Source: Xanthoparmelia taractica
Lineage: Eukaryota; Ascomycota; Lecanoromycetes; Lecanorales; Parmeliaceae
Length of the DNA stretch: 64,000 nucleotides
Direction of reading: 5' to 3'
Assembly (NCBI GenBank): GCA_033085395.1
Contig: MU853197.1
Coordinates: forward strand, 1-64,000
The position numbers were made by a program, and so were the translations under genes. Positions 11,801 to 22,669 of the stretch are shown here, piece by piece (positions within the stretch are counted from its first letter, which is position 1; each line of letters starts with the position of its first letter). The notes beneath the pieces are model-generated. The model saw nothing but the letters and a program-made list of their open reading frames with translations, did no database searches and was not told the origin of the DNA.

Positions 11801-13250
11801 GCAGAGTGACCAGAAAGGTGGTCAAACAAACTGTCATGACCAATGTTTACGGTGTGACATTTTCAGGCGCCAAGCTGCAGGTTCTAAAGCAGCTTGACGC
11901 TTTGAACCCTCAAAATCCAGTTGTTTCGGGTATGGATCGCCTTAAGGCAGCATCATACATCGTGAGGAAGATATTCAAATCCCTCTCAACCATGTTCAGT
12001 GGAGCACACGACATACAGTACTGGCTTACCGATTGTGCTGCGAGGATTTCCGAGTCCATATCGGCGGAGCAAGCTGACTCCATCGAAAGAGAAGCCAGAG
12101 GTGAAAAGGTATCCAATCAATATAAGCTGAAAGCTCTAAAGGGCCGGAAGGACGAGCTCTTGTCGTTCAAGTCAAGTGTCATTTGGACGACGCCTCTGAA
12201 GATGCCTGTTGTTCAACCTTATCGGAAGGCAAGTGCACGCCGTATTGAAACCAACATCCAGACTATCTCTATCGTGCAACGCTCGTCAGCGGATCCTGTT
12301 CACAAAGCCAAACAGCTCCAGGCGTTCCCTCCAAATTTCATACATTCCCTTGACGCCACACATATGTTTCTCACGGCACTGAAGTGCCATGAAGTCGGCC
12401 TTACATTCGCTTCGATCCATGACTCGTTTTGGACCCATGCCGGAGATGTGAACATCATGAACAGAATCATTCGCGCTGCTTTCATTAGGATGCATTCCGA
12501 AGACGTTGTCGGTCGGCTTGCGGCTGAGTTCAAGGCAAGGTACAAGGGCTACATGCACCTTAAAAATGTGGACTCCAAGAGTCCGATCGGTCGCAAGATC
12601 TCAAAGTGGCGTAAAAACGCTGGTTCAGACGCCAAGCACGGAGGCGTCTTAGCAAGGAAAAGGGATGAATTGATCCTTGAACGTCGCCGTCTGGCTTTGC
12701 TCAATTCCGAGGACCCCAAGGAGCGCGAAGAAGGAGAAGCAATGGTGACACCCGCCAGTTATTTTGTCGAAGCAGCAGATGAAAAAGCTTTGGTACCATC
12801 CGACATCAAACCAGCTACTATTGGCGGAATGGGTCCAGCTTCCTCGAGATCCGTCAAATTGAAAGCCAATCAACAGCTAGAGGTTGGCGACCTTGCGAAC
12901 GTCGAGACAGTGGTTGGTGACGATGTGCCTGAGGACCCCATACTTGACAGTACAGCGGATTCTCGAGCGACTGCAGACGATATGGAGACAGAGAGGGAGA
13001 CAACGCCAGACGCAGAAGAAGCCCCTGAGCTTTTAACAGAGGAGACGGAGACCAAAGTGAAAAAGGCTGCCGTTCAAATACCGAAAGTCTGGGTGTGGTT
13101 GCCGTTGGAGTTTCCCCCTGTTCCAAAGAGAGTATGTTTCCCAGTCACGAGTTTGTGTTGTGCCACTCGGTTTTCAAGGCATTGCTAATCGGTGGACAGG
13201 GTGATTACGATGTGTCAAGGTTGAGGGATAGTCAGTATTTCTTTTCTTGA
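8866..13250 (+). CDS. RPO41: Mitochondrial DNA-directed RNA polymerase
   Basis: Single-subunit T7-type polymerase that transcribes mitochondrial DNA in the matrix. The model has exons 8866-9705, 9754-13131 and 13200-13250, all in phase, giving 1422 residues, usual for filamentous fungi. The N-terminus is rich in Arg and Ser with few acids, consistent with a mitochondrial presequence. Catalytic motifs are clear: motif A HQDGTCNGLQHY with the metal-binding Asp near residue 902, motif B RKVVKQTVMTNVYG with Lys near 971, and motif C SIHDSFW with Asp near 1170. Intron 1 has donor GTATGT. The last intron (13132-13199) is inferred because the open frame otherwise ends in unrelated residues, whereas splicing gives the expected family ending with terminal SQYFFS. 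A fungal acidic insert precedes the C-terminus. All catalytic residues appear intact. Confidence 0.96.
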
Positions 13251-13595
13251 GGCACGCATCAACATCCTTGGTAGGATCCGTCTCCTATGGTAGACTCGGA
13301 TGGATTGTTTTTGGGCGCCGATGTACTAAATCACTTTGTACAAGGACTTCGCATAGCGTTGGTGCTGGCCGCGGAAACCACCTATAGAGAAGAGGCGCTG
13401 CATATAGCATTTTGGAGAGGTCACCATTGTCACATGCATGTAAACCAGATGTTTCTTCAATCTTCATCAAATATGATTCGATTCTAGGAGTACAAATATC
13501 ATCAACCTCGTAGTAGATTTTGTGTGTACACTATATACATCAGAACTGGCTGGTCATGACGCCGGCATCGATGGCTCTGCCTCTAATCGTCTATA
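13251..13595. other. Intergenic between convergent genes, no gene seen
   Basis: Short stretch between the 3' ends of RPO41 and the MDR reductase gene. Nothing recognisable apart from probable 3' UTR sequence. Confidence 0.5.
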
Positions 13596-14719
13596 CTACA
13601 GCTTCGATTGACTCGGATCATCGATCTTGATCGTCAGCTTGCCAAAGTGCTTCTGTTCCCACATGTACTGATATGCCTCTTTGGTCTCTTCCAGACTGAA
13701 GACCTTCTCATCCACGACAGGCTTGATGTTATTCGCATCAATGGCCGCGTTCATCTGCTCAAACTGCTGCCTCGAGCCCACCAAAACGCCCCGTACGGTG
13801 CAAATATTTTGCAGGCACTCCAGGAACGTCGGCTGGTCCTTGCTATACCCGCCCAGGAATCCAATAATCGATATGATACCCTCGGGCCTGATCGCTTTGA
13901 GCGACTGCGCCATTGTCTTTGGACCGCCCACTTCGACCACGTGCGCGCAGCCAACGCCGCCGGGCGTCGCTTTTTTCGCCGTTTCGCCCCAGTTTTGGTC
14001 GGTCTTGTAGTTGATGACGTGGTCTGCGCCGAGTTTCTTCAAGACTTCGGCTTTGGCGTCGGAGGAGGTGGTCGCGATGACGCGGGCGCTGGCCGCTTTG
14101 GCGAACTGCAGCGCGAACACGCTCACGCCGCCGGTCCCCTGCGTCAAGACTGTATCCCCCGGCTTCAGACTCTTGCTGTCGACGCCGTACAGTGCGTTCC
14201 ACGCCGTCACGGCCGCGCACGAGAGCGTGCTGCCTTGCTGGAAATTCAAGGTCGACGGCATGTGCACCAAGCCCGACTCGTCAAAGGCGCCGTATTGACG
14301 GAGAGTGCCGTCGAGAGCACCGCCGAGACCGGTCTGGGTGTCGGAGACGGTAATGGAGCCGGCGAGGTGGGTTTGATTGAAGAGGGTGACGACTCGGTCG
14401 CCATTTTGGAAGCGGGAGACGCGTGGACCGGTGGCGACGACGGTGCCTGCGCCGTCTGAGGCGGGGACTATGGGGATGGAGATGGGGAAGGAGTATTTGC
14501 CCTGGAGAGATGGATGAGCTGCGTTTTAACGGAGGAGAAGAGAAAGTGGTATGGTACTGTGGGGATGATGAGGTCTCGGTAGTTCAAAGAAGCGTAGTGG
14601 AAGTTGACGAGGACGTCGTGGTCAGCGAGGGTTGGGATGTCGGCTTTGTCGTGGAACTTGAGACTGTCGAAGCCGTTCTTGCCCTCGATAGTCCACTGTT
14701 TGGTAGATGATGGCACCAT
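13596..14719 (-). CDS. Medium-chain dehydrogenase/reductase, quinone oxidoreductase type
   Basis: NAD(P)H-dependent MDR-superfamily protein. Two exons, 14558-14719 and 13596-14501, with intron 14502-14557, give 355 residues. The N-terminal GroES-like part contains NYRDLIIP. The cofactor domain carries VLTQGTGGVSVFALQFAKA followed by the ATTSSDAKAEVLKKLGADHV stretch expected for a Rossmann beta-alpha-beta unit. The catalytic-zinc ligands and the four-Cys structural zinc loop of true alcohol dehydrogenases are not seen, so it is likely a zinc-independent quinone or enone reductase. It lies on the same strand as the tyrosinase, with 547 bp between. It may be the edge of the tailoring-enzyme region or a neighbour with unrelated metabolism; substrate unknown. 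Confidence 0.88.
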
Positions 14720-15266
14720 TATGATTGTTTGTATTGAAGACTTTGAAGAAGAAGAAGTAGAAATCTATTGTTGGGATTCAATTGACGACTGACTGCGTCT
14801 AAGGGATGGATTGTTGGGTGAAAGAAGGTTGGGGGGGGGGTTTGTTGGTTGATATATCTTGCAGCAGCATTTAAGTACCTCATGCTTTTTGATCTGCGGG
14901 GGGTCCATCTTCCGACGCTTGCTCGTCATGGAAAAGATACAGATACATCAGATGGCTTGGTAAGCAAATGCTTGGTAATGCATCTCGAGAATTGTTAGGA
15001 TGACGACATGTATTCTGTAAGGCAGTTGCTCTGCTCTTTAATATAGTACCTTACTTTCCCGCTTCTCGAAGACTTGCAGCAGCATCGTCTTCGGAACAGC
15101 AGTTGTTTCTACCATGGGGTTAAGCCTAGCTCCGGAGATACCCATCATTAATAGAATAATACATAGAACTAAACTACTCCAAGTAAGGTACCTTACCTTA
15201 TGCAATTGCACAACTCCACTCGATGAGACCAGAAACCTTCTTCTCCTCACAACTGGGCCAAGCCAT
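14720..15266. other. Intergenic with a perfect GTAAGGTACCTTAC palindrome
   Basis: Promoter region of the MDR gene and 3' flank of the tyrosinase. It contains a poly-G run near 14832-14840. A perfect 14-bp palindrome GTAAGGTACCTTAC lies at 15183-15196, with a related TAGTACCTTACTTT word near 15047. Similar AAGGTAC words recur in other intergenic regions of this window. No gene seen. Confidence 0.5.
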
Positions 15267-16505
15267 TCAGTACCTATAACAGACAAGTTGGGATTCTGTA
15301 TCCATCATGTCCTCGACCCGTACGTCCGGTGCCAGATCACCCAAGGGCAATGGATCCCTTAGTCCCGCGTCCGAGTTGGATGTATAAGCAGCTTTGCCGG
15401 AATAGTCCCCCAATCTGGCCCCGGGATCAAGCTGCTGCCATTCCCACCACAGTCGATCAAGCTGCGTGTGATGGAGAAAGAAGACTGGATCTATGCATCA
15501 AGTCAGCTCAAATGCTGTTCAACCCACGAGAAATGTCACGAACCAGCAGGTGCCGTCACGGTGGAGAAATCGCCATGGATGCTTCGTGGAATGGACAGAT
15601 GTGGGCCATCCTCAACTCCAAGGTTGAAACTCGCGTAATCTGGAGTACCCAGTAGATCATCCAGAGCCGTGGGCTCAAGTGCTGCACTGAATCGAGTGAG
15701 ATTCTCCCCTCGGGCAAAGCCGCGGGAAAGGCAGTGGGGATACGGAAATTTCTCGACATAAAGCACTTTGAGCCTAGCGAAAGGACCATCTGTTACGCAG
15801 TGTCCGTGAATGGATTCAGTGTCCTTTTCGTCGCCGTCGCCGCCGAATCCGAGGATGGGATCCCAGACAGGAGCCTGGGTGACATCTTCCCAGTCAAGAG
15901 ACCAGTCCCAGTATCTGGAAGAATACTTAGCCACTTGGGTTTGCAGCTCAGGATCGTGTACGTACGTGAGATGACCTGAATAGGCGCATTGCTCTCTAAG
16001 AGCTTCCTCATATACATGAATGAAGTACCTGTGCCACGGAAGAAACGCCGCAGTATCGTGTGCTTCATACGTATTAATAACACCAGCGTCTTCAGGGCGT
16101 CCGTTACTCACAAGCCTCTCCGTTTCGACTATGCACATATGGGAAATCATCATACAAGGTCTGGTTGAGACCCAGTCTCGAAGGCGAGCTCCTCAGACAT
16201 TGTACCGCTGCTATATAATCACTCTTCTCTCCGTCGCTCAAAGCTCTCCATTCCCGACGTATGACGGGTTCTCTACAGGCTATCGATGCCAGAGCCTGAG
16301 AGTCGATCTTCGATTTGAGGAGAAAGCCGCCACCAAAGCCCAGGACCATGCAACAAAACGCTACGCACAGCACCAGTGCCAGACGGAGAACCCTTAATCT
16401 ATGCGCGCTGTTAACCATTTGCTGTGGATTCTCATCGTCTTTATCATCATCAATGTCAAGGTCTACGACAGGGGCGTAGGTCGCTGTCGACTGGTTGTCG
16501 TGCAT
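15267..16505 (-). CDS. Membrane-anchored tyrosinase (type-3 copper oxidase)
   Basis: Tyrosinases hydroxylate and oxidise phenols; UstQ/PhomQ homologues act in dikaritin RiPP pathways. Exons 16112-16505, 15544-16062 and 15267-15490 (introns 16063-16111 and 15491-15543) give 378 residues. The first ~38 residues are acidic and cytosolic-looking. A hydrophobic segment at about 39-63 (VLCVAFCCMVLGFGGGFLL) predicts a type II membrane anchor with the catalytic domain in the secretory lumen. CuA ligands are His125 (YDDFPYVH), His133 and His142 (HDTAAFLPWHRYF). CuB candidates are His286 (GPHLSIP), His294 and the His311-His312 pair (DPVFFLHHTQLDRLWW). The spacing His286-His294 is longer than the usual HxxxH, so the CuB assignment is less certain. 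The C-terminus ends MDTESQLVCYRY, as in short secondary-metabolism tyrosinases, without the long C-terminal domain of melanin tyrosinases. Splice sites restore the conserved sequence exactly. Confidence 0.92.
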
Positions 16506-17021
16506 CGTGAGTGTTGGAGGTGACTTCGATGCATTACAAACAGCAGAAGACGAAATTGAGATCTGGCAGTCAAGAAGCGCTTTCCAATCGATAATTACTG
16601 CAAAGAAGGTGGAAATGCAAGCTTCTGATCGGGAAAAAGCGAGACTTCGAACAGAAGGAGCAAATAGAAGGCTAAGCGGAGGCCGCCTAAGTGGTACCTG
16701 GGATCCCTGATTCAGTACTGTCTAGGCATGACGCTACTGAATACCATACAGCACACGTTAGTGTACCGTATCATTGCCCTCCCAATACGCTCCAATCGTT
16801 CGAGATTCCAGGTACGCATCTACTGCATAGTGACGTCCTTGAGTCTCCCATTCTTCAGTTTTAGAGATATGGAAACCAACATCAAGCAGTGATACACTTC
16901 GAAACGCATAAGATAACTGTTACTAAATCTCAAAAGTCTAGAACCTGGGGAACCGAAATCTTGTATATACATATTGCTGCTCCGCCAGAGCCGAGACTCC
17001 CTCAAGTGCCTCGGGGGCTTC
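16506..17021. other. Intergenic, no gene seen
   Basis: Promoter of the tyrosinase and 3' flank of the rhodopsin-domain gene, both on the minus strand. No conserved coding frame, RNA gene or repeat recognised. Confidence 0.5.
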
Positions 17022-18539
17022 TCAAACGACCTCCGAGATCTGCTTGAGTTCTGTCTCCCTCCAAATCCGCCCAGGACCTCTCTCTGGTGCCTCGTACTTG
17101 TCTCCACCGCTCACCCTTCCCATGGCATAAGCTTCTACATCGATGCTAACCTGAGTGTTGTGGCCGGATTTTCCGGCGTATGGAACCCCCGTAATGGCCG
17201 TTTCGGATTCCGTTCTCTTTGCGGCCCCCTTGGCATTGAGGGACGCCTTGTTGCCACTTCCGAAAGACCTCAAAGATATCTGTGAGCGAAAACTCCTGAT
17301 GATGCTCTCTGGTGACCAGCCGTGGAAAAGTGGTCGAAGCACAGGAAGGCAGGCAGCCACCATAGCGATGCCGATCTCGAGCATGCCCCAGAACATGAGG
17401 ATGCTGACAATTCCTGACCAATTTGTCAGAACTACCAGCGGCCTTGGCAGGAATGAAGCATACCCATGTCGTCGTCCGAACCCACGCCGCCTACTTCAGC
17501 TTGAGAAAACACTAGGGCGCAACCAGGTTAGCCCCTATCCTTGATAAAGGTGGCTCAACCTACACGCTGGCCCAAGGATAACACCGAAGAGCGCCATGCG
17601 AGTGATACCGCAAGCAATAGCCCTGCGTCTGTGTTAATGAACATGCGCTAAATCTTCAAGCATTTTACACTGACATTGTGCCCACCAGTAAAATACCCAA
17701 TACGGCCACCTTTCGCCGCAACGGCATCTGGAGCGCAAGGACCTGGCTAGGTCAATACTCAACTGCCTCCAACAGAACAATCGACTCACTAAAGGTATTG
17801 GCATGATTAAAATCCCCAGGTCCACAGCGACATCAGAGACCGCAAGCGCTATCAGGATGTCAAAAGTGTTCACACACTCTCTCTTGAGAGCGCCGAGTGT
17901 CTGGAAGTTGGCGGCGATCGATGTGCCACAGGCGGCGAGTATCGCGATGAAAAACGTAATGGCCCATGCCGCGACTACACCTATGAGGACCCAGCTCGCG
18001 ATATTGAAGGCCCGGCCTCTAAAGATGCGCCGATAGAAGAACAAGATCGAAAGCTTGATGGTTGCCAGCGTAACGATTTGCATCAAGTCGAAAGGATACT
18101 CCAGCTGCGACGGAACGTGAGTTTCATCATTCGACTACGATATCAAATAAACATACCTTCTCCAGCAGGAGCTGGTCAGACCCATCATAGAAAGCTATCT
18201 CCGGCCCCAGATGTGGTAGTGAATGATAGCCCACAGTATGAGTCGCAGACCCTGGGAATACGGCTTTAGCAGATATAACCGTAGTACTGGAGAGTCCTTT
18301 TACCTATGATCATAATGACGCCCTCGGCAATGACGAGTGCCCAAGAAATCGTTAGCCTTTGGAAGCCCTTTTGGCGAGGCCGAGGGAGAACTCACCAACG
18401 CTGGCAGACATAGCCAGTCGTCGATACCCAAGCCCGACTTCTTTCTTCTGACACTGAAGCGTGCTATCACAACTGCGATACCAAGAACAATGAAAAGAAT
18501 AGCTACGGCGAGAACGCTACCTCCATTCACATAGGTCAT
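17022..18539 (-). CDS. Fungal rhodopsin-domain integral membrane protein (Pth11-like)
   Basis: Seven-transmembrane protein of the fungal family annotated as rhodopsin domain-containing or Pth11-like, plasma-membrane proteins of mostly unknown ligand. Reading from ATG 18539, the first hydrophobic helix (VLAVAILFIVLGIAVVIARF) is followed by the family motif GIDDWLCLPAL. Then come GSATHTVGYHSLPHLGPEIA, LATIKLSILFFYRRIFRG and FDILIALAVSDVAVDLGIL. The gene is cut by six or seven introns of about 40-70 bp. Joining them recovers the last helix (IVSILMFWGMLEIGIAMVAA) and a polar cytosolic tail ending at 17022. Internal exon borders are approximate; the first intron seems to use an unusual GTTGGT donor. 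An in-frame ATG at 18578 is an alternative start. It is divergent from UstYa-1, so the two may share control sequences. Its role in the cluster is unknown; it has no transporter signature. Confidence 0.8.
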
Positions 18540-19693
18540 GTTGCTGGCACAATGTTCGAGACGATAGTAATGATGCAAGACGACGGTGAGTCACCTAAGA
18601 GTCGTCTTGGGGAGACGCAAGTAAGCCAATTCATGCGAGCAAGCTTGAAGTTTAATGGTCGCCGGTCGCTGGCGAGAATAATGCGGGGCCGCAGTCCCAA
18701 TAGACTCATTGGCTCGCTGAACTGCATGAAAGAAATACTGCCCGTCAAGAAGGCATCAGCGCAACAGCTCCACTGCAGCGGCCTGCAATCAAATTCCTGT
18801 TCCGTATACTTTCGAAGGTTTCCATTAAGGTTGTGTCCTGCGTGACATTGATTGGTACTCATCCATCCCCTTTCATGCGGGGGGGAAGTTCTCCCCACAG
18901 TGTGTCGCGTTAGTACAAAAGCAACCTGATTCTTGTTTAGCCTTCGTGGAATTTATGCGCGTCATCTTTCTACATGCAGAAGTGCACAAAGACAACAAAA
19001 GACCTAGACTTCAGAGCATGGACAAGAACCTCATACTAGGGTGCCGGGGTGTTGTACTTTTGTGGATCATAAGTAGGGGAGATGTCTAATTTGAGGGCCT
19101 TTGGCCATAAAAGGCAGCTCCCGAGATGGACCGTTCAGCCGACGGATGCATGTCAGCTATGCAGCCGATACATGGTTCATCTCATCTGCAACCAACAAGC
19201 AGTCCGAGCTCACCTGCAGTAGCCTTGTCCCGGCTGCTGCAACTTATAGCCGCACTCATCCAACATCATTCTACTTCTATGCATATCCCGACAAAAAAAT
19301 TCTTCTTTTGCCCTTCTGTTCCCACGCGCCATGATCAGAGCTTCACCAAATGCTCTTAATTTCACCTTCCTTTTTGCGAAAGGCGAACGCTTGGCGACGT
19401 TGCGATTATGGTTCGTGGGGTCGTGGTCTGGGCCGTAAACAGGTTACATGATTTATCACTCTCTTGTTGGTTCCCTGCTTAAGCACCGCGTAAACCAATC
19501 ATCTTTCTGCATTCACTCTGGTCAATCCGATTCATTATCCAATCGGACAAGGTTCAAGCTCAGCAAGCAGCATCATTTCCCGTCTTCGCACCTTCTTCAG
19601 TGACGGAGCTGTCATCTACTGTCTACTCTGTGCTACTTGTTCAATCATTCTGAAGACTCAAGTTTCATTGCGCTTTTGAGGATTGAAAAGGAT
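18540..19693. other. Divergent intergenic region (rhodopsin-domain gene / UstYa-1)
   Basis: 1.15 kb between two genes transcribed away from each other; it holds both promoters. The 150 bp before 19694 are pyrimidine-rich, as expected for a fungal 5' leader. I see no coding frame with recognisable motifs. Confidence 0.5.
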
Positions 19694-20592
19694 ATGAGTT
19701 CGAAGTACTTGCGCCTACCCCAGGATGCGTCAGATCTACTTCCTTCAGGCAACGAAAAGAAGGGAAATAGCCACCAGTCTCACTGGAAAAATCTGATACT
19801 ATCGCTCTCCCTGGTTGTCAATATCGCTCTATGTCTTTCATTCGTTCTGATGATGAGAGAAAAGCCCACGCCAGATGGCTTCGGTGAGCATCAATAGGCA
19901 AACCGTGTAAGGGTACCGACTGACTAGTCTTAGCCAAGGTCGACTCCCTCACGACCACATGGAACCGATTCTTCTGGAACACAGCTTACAGTCCCAAAAA
20001 CCATTCCGATAGCGATGAGCTGTGGGAGGCTATCCTACCTTCTCATGGTTTCGTGGCTATGGACCGAGAATGGGCTGAGCAGCGACAGTGGCCGGCGTCG
20101 ATGTACCTACCGAGCGATCACAGCAAAGGTGTCTACCTGTTGGAAGCCTATCATCAGTTGCACTGTCTGGTAAGTCTTGACGTCCCCTGGGTCGCCACCT
20201 TGACTATGCTCAGGGATGTCCAGCGGATCCTACGCAATACATTTTGGGAAGCCGTCGAGCATCGACCATTCACCTATCACCCATCGAGCCACATGGAGCA
20301 CTGCTTCGACACGTTACGCCAGGTGAGAAGCAAATTTCACGGTCGGCAATAGAGAGGCTTGCTAATACGCTTTATGCAGTCTGTGATGTGCAATGCAGAC
20401 AATACACCTTTGTACACGTTTGGGGACAAGACAGCTGGAGATGGCCAGCTTCACCGCTGCCGAGATTGGAATGAGCTTCGCGACTTTGCGACGGAGAACA
20501 CCGCCTGTTATCGGGATTCTGTCGGCGATATTCCGCTGGGGGAACATTTCGGATATTGCGATGATGGGTTTGATGGTCTGACCGCACCTTGA
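19694..20592 (+). CDS. UstYa-family (DUF3328) oxidase, copy 1
   Basis: UstYa-family proteins catalyse oxidative cyclisation or chlorination/oxidation steps in fungal RiPP and other peptide pathways. Exons 19694-19883, 19934-20169, 20224-20322 and 20380-20592 stay in phase and give 245 residues. A cytosolic N-terminus of about 32 residues is followed by one membrane helix (LILSLSLVVNIALCLSFVLM), typical of the family. Both diagnostic HxxHC motifs are present: YHQLHCL with His137/His140/Cys141, and SSHMEHCFDTLRQ with His165/His168/Cys169, followed by the conserved VMCNADNTPLYTF. The start ATG is chosen because it directly precedes the usual short cytosolic tail. Acceptor choice at 20223 is based on family spacing after HCL. 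Copy 2 at 26001-26903 has the same length but diverged sequence. The exact reaction is unknown. Confidence 0.92.
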
Positions 20593-22461
20593 TAGTTTTG
20601 AGCTGCAGGAATATTGCGGGGAAAATGCCAGGTAAGAAAGACTTGAAATGATATTCTTGCGACAATGAGAGTATAGGCGCATCATAGAGTACTTTAGAGC
20701 CGGTCTGGATTGTTCTGATCAAAGCCACCTGGAAATTACGCATGTTCTCAGAGTCGGTAGCACCGTCGATTGGAGTTCATCGAAGACCGGTCTGCTTTCG
20801 AGCCTCTACTGGGTACCAAGAACATGATGCGAACGTCTACAGATCTTGTCCAAGAATAATGATGGATCAGTGCAGTCTGAATATTTTAGGAGTATATGAA
20901 CTTCTCACCAAGGCTTTCCCAACATGAGTGCCATTTGCACCCTTTTCTCAAGGCAGACACGGAGAGCATCAATGCTCTGTAGAAGATTAGCTCTGTGCAC
21001 TGGATTATTAGTGCAATACCAATAGAGTCAGAAAGTGCTCTGACATAACATCAGTACTTAATATGCAGTTATTATGAATTATTATGCATTGTTGTTAGTA
21101 CTTAAAGATACTTCCTGAGCTGCAGCGTAATTTAAATTACGTTTCCGTACTCGTATTTGTCAGTAATCGACCCTGTAATTTAAACGTATACGCGCGGTCC
21201 GGCCTGCCGCCCGCAGAATGAATCTAGATTAGCTACTTTAAATTGATCTAAAGTAGGTACGGTATTTCGTATATCCCCCTTTCTCAGTGTCATTCATGTG
21301 CTCGCAAAACCAACATCGCTTCTTGCCTCCAGCTGAGACGCTCACTGATGGGCCTGACCAGAATGCTTCTCACAGTGATTTGCTGAAATGAAGTCTTGTA
21401 GAGTTGTGCTACTGCATTCAAGCGCATCAATCATCTCCATTCACACCGGCGATGCTTCTCCTGCAGCCGTTGGGATCTGGGAGCTTCTACTGAGCCAGTT
21501 AAGGGAGGAAGGAATACAGAAAGGGAACGAGCATATCGCGAGTCACCATGCCGGGCAGCGTTGTCGACTCTTAGCATGATCCATGCACTTCTCCTTCGCC
21601 ATTCATCTCCTTTCCTTTTTCCCTACGCTGACTACCAAGCGCTGGTAAATACGCTAGAAGGCCCAATCCCTTCTGGAATATGCACTAGTGCATCATCTTG
21701 CCCTGAACGCTCGCAGAACTCGGCGTGAAGAAGTACTTTTACCGAAGGAGGTTAATCTGCCCATGGCGTTGTGCATACACTTTGACGACCGGGTTTTTCT
21801 ACGCCAAAGCGAATGGCTTGGACCCAGACTGCAAAGCGATCAAGGAGCCAGGCTTCGGAGATGTTCGCTCGTGGAAACGATTGGGCCCGGAGGGGATCCA
21901 AGGGGCCGGAGGATCGTGAAGATAGCCGTTATCCTGCACGAGATCCCAACGAACCTGGCTGTGGAAAGTGCGGAGAGAAGGTTATGACTGGCTGAGGAAA
22001 TCCCCGCTCCTTCGTCTCGGCGAAAGGAGATGATGTCGTGCGTTCACATCGGCGGCAAAGCAAGCTCTGATCTTAACGTCGATACTACCAACGGTTACTA
22101 GCTCTGACTGACGAAATATCCTTCCATCATCTAATAGTAGCACCATTGACAACTCACCATCAGCATCCACAAATGGATCCGCTAGCTGACCCGCACAGAC
22201 GGACGATTGGCTTGTGCTCGTCTGTGCCATCTATTCTACCAACGTCCTATTTGTCAAGGCCCAATCGTACCCAGAAATTCGTTCTATAAAAGACACCTAC
22301 ATACTTCTTTCCTTTTGCCATTCAATTCGTGCTACCTATCTCCTCCATCGATCTCATCTACCAGCCACATCAAATCCTCTCAGCATCCACCTCGCACGCC
22401 ACCATTCCCTTTGCGAAGCAACCCGCATAAGTCAGAACCTGCCCATCTACCCAATATCGAA
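20593..22461. other. Intergenic 1.87 kb with a possible gene relic
   Basis: From 21040 to 21260 the sequence turns AT-rich, with words such as TAATTTAAATTA and an inverted pair CTACTTTAAATTGATCTAAAGTAG near 21233-21256. Between about 21725 and 21995 overlapping frames look coding in places (FYAKANGLDPDCKAIKEPGF in one frame and DPNEPGCGKCGEKVMTG in another). This suggests a frameshifted relic that I cannot assign. No RiPP precursor with repeated cores was found here on either strand. Confidence 0.35.
22285..22292 (+). promoter_or_regulatory. TATA box of the small secreted peptide gene
   Basis: TATAAAAG lies about 170 bp before the ATG at 22462 and is followed by a strongly C/T-rich leader, the usual architecture of well-expressed fungal genes. 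The assignment is by position and motif only. Confidence 0.5.
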
Positions 22462-22669
22462 ATGCACGCTCAAAACATCTTCGCCTTCCTTGCCCTCGCC
22501 GTCATGGCCATGAGCGCTGCTATCCCTGCACCGGACGTTGGTACGTACTCGTGACTCGCTTTGGGTCTTGATATCCATTTATTTGGCTAACGTTGCTGCA
22601 GACATTGTGCGGAAGGACGAGGCCAAGGCTGACGCTGTGGATATCACCCAGATTGGAGATGGGTACTAG
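22462..22669 (+). CDS. Small secreted peptide (48 aa), candidate precursor
   Basis: Two exons, 22462-22540 and 22602-22669, with a textbook intron (GTACGT donor, GCTAAC branch site, GCTGCAG acceptor), encode 48 residues. Residues 1-20 form a signal peptide (hydrophobic core IFAFLALAVMAM) with a likely cut near SAA-IPAP. The remaining ~28 residues are charged, have one basic pair (Arg30-Lys31) and no Cys, and end in DITQIGDGY. The intact short frame, clean intron, TATA box and pyrimidine-rich leader argue that it is a real gene. It lies between the two UstYa-family genes, so it could be the substrate of a RiPP pathway, with a single C-terminal core ending in Tyr. Against this, known dikaritin precursors have repeated cores separated by Lys-Arg. 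The QIGDG word also resembles part of the PIR cell-wall repeat, so an unrelated secreted protein is possible. Confidence 0.65.

Noticed and set aside
13132..13188. Unspliced C-terminus of RPO41
   Set aside because: The residues are unrelated to the family; intron 13132-13199 restores the expected ending SQYFFS.
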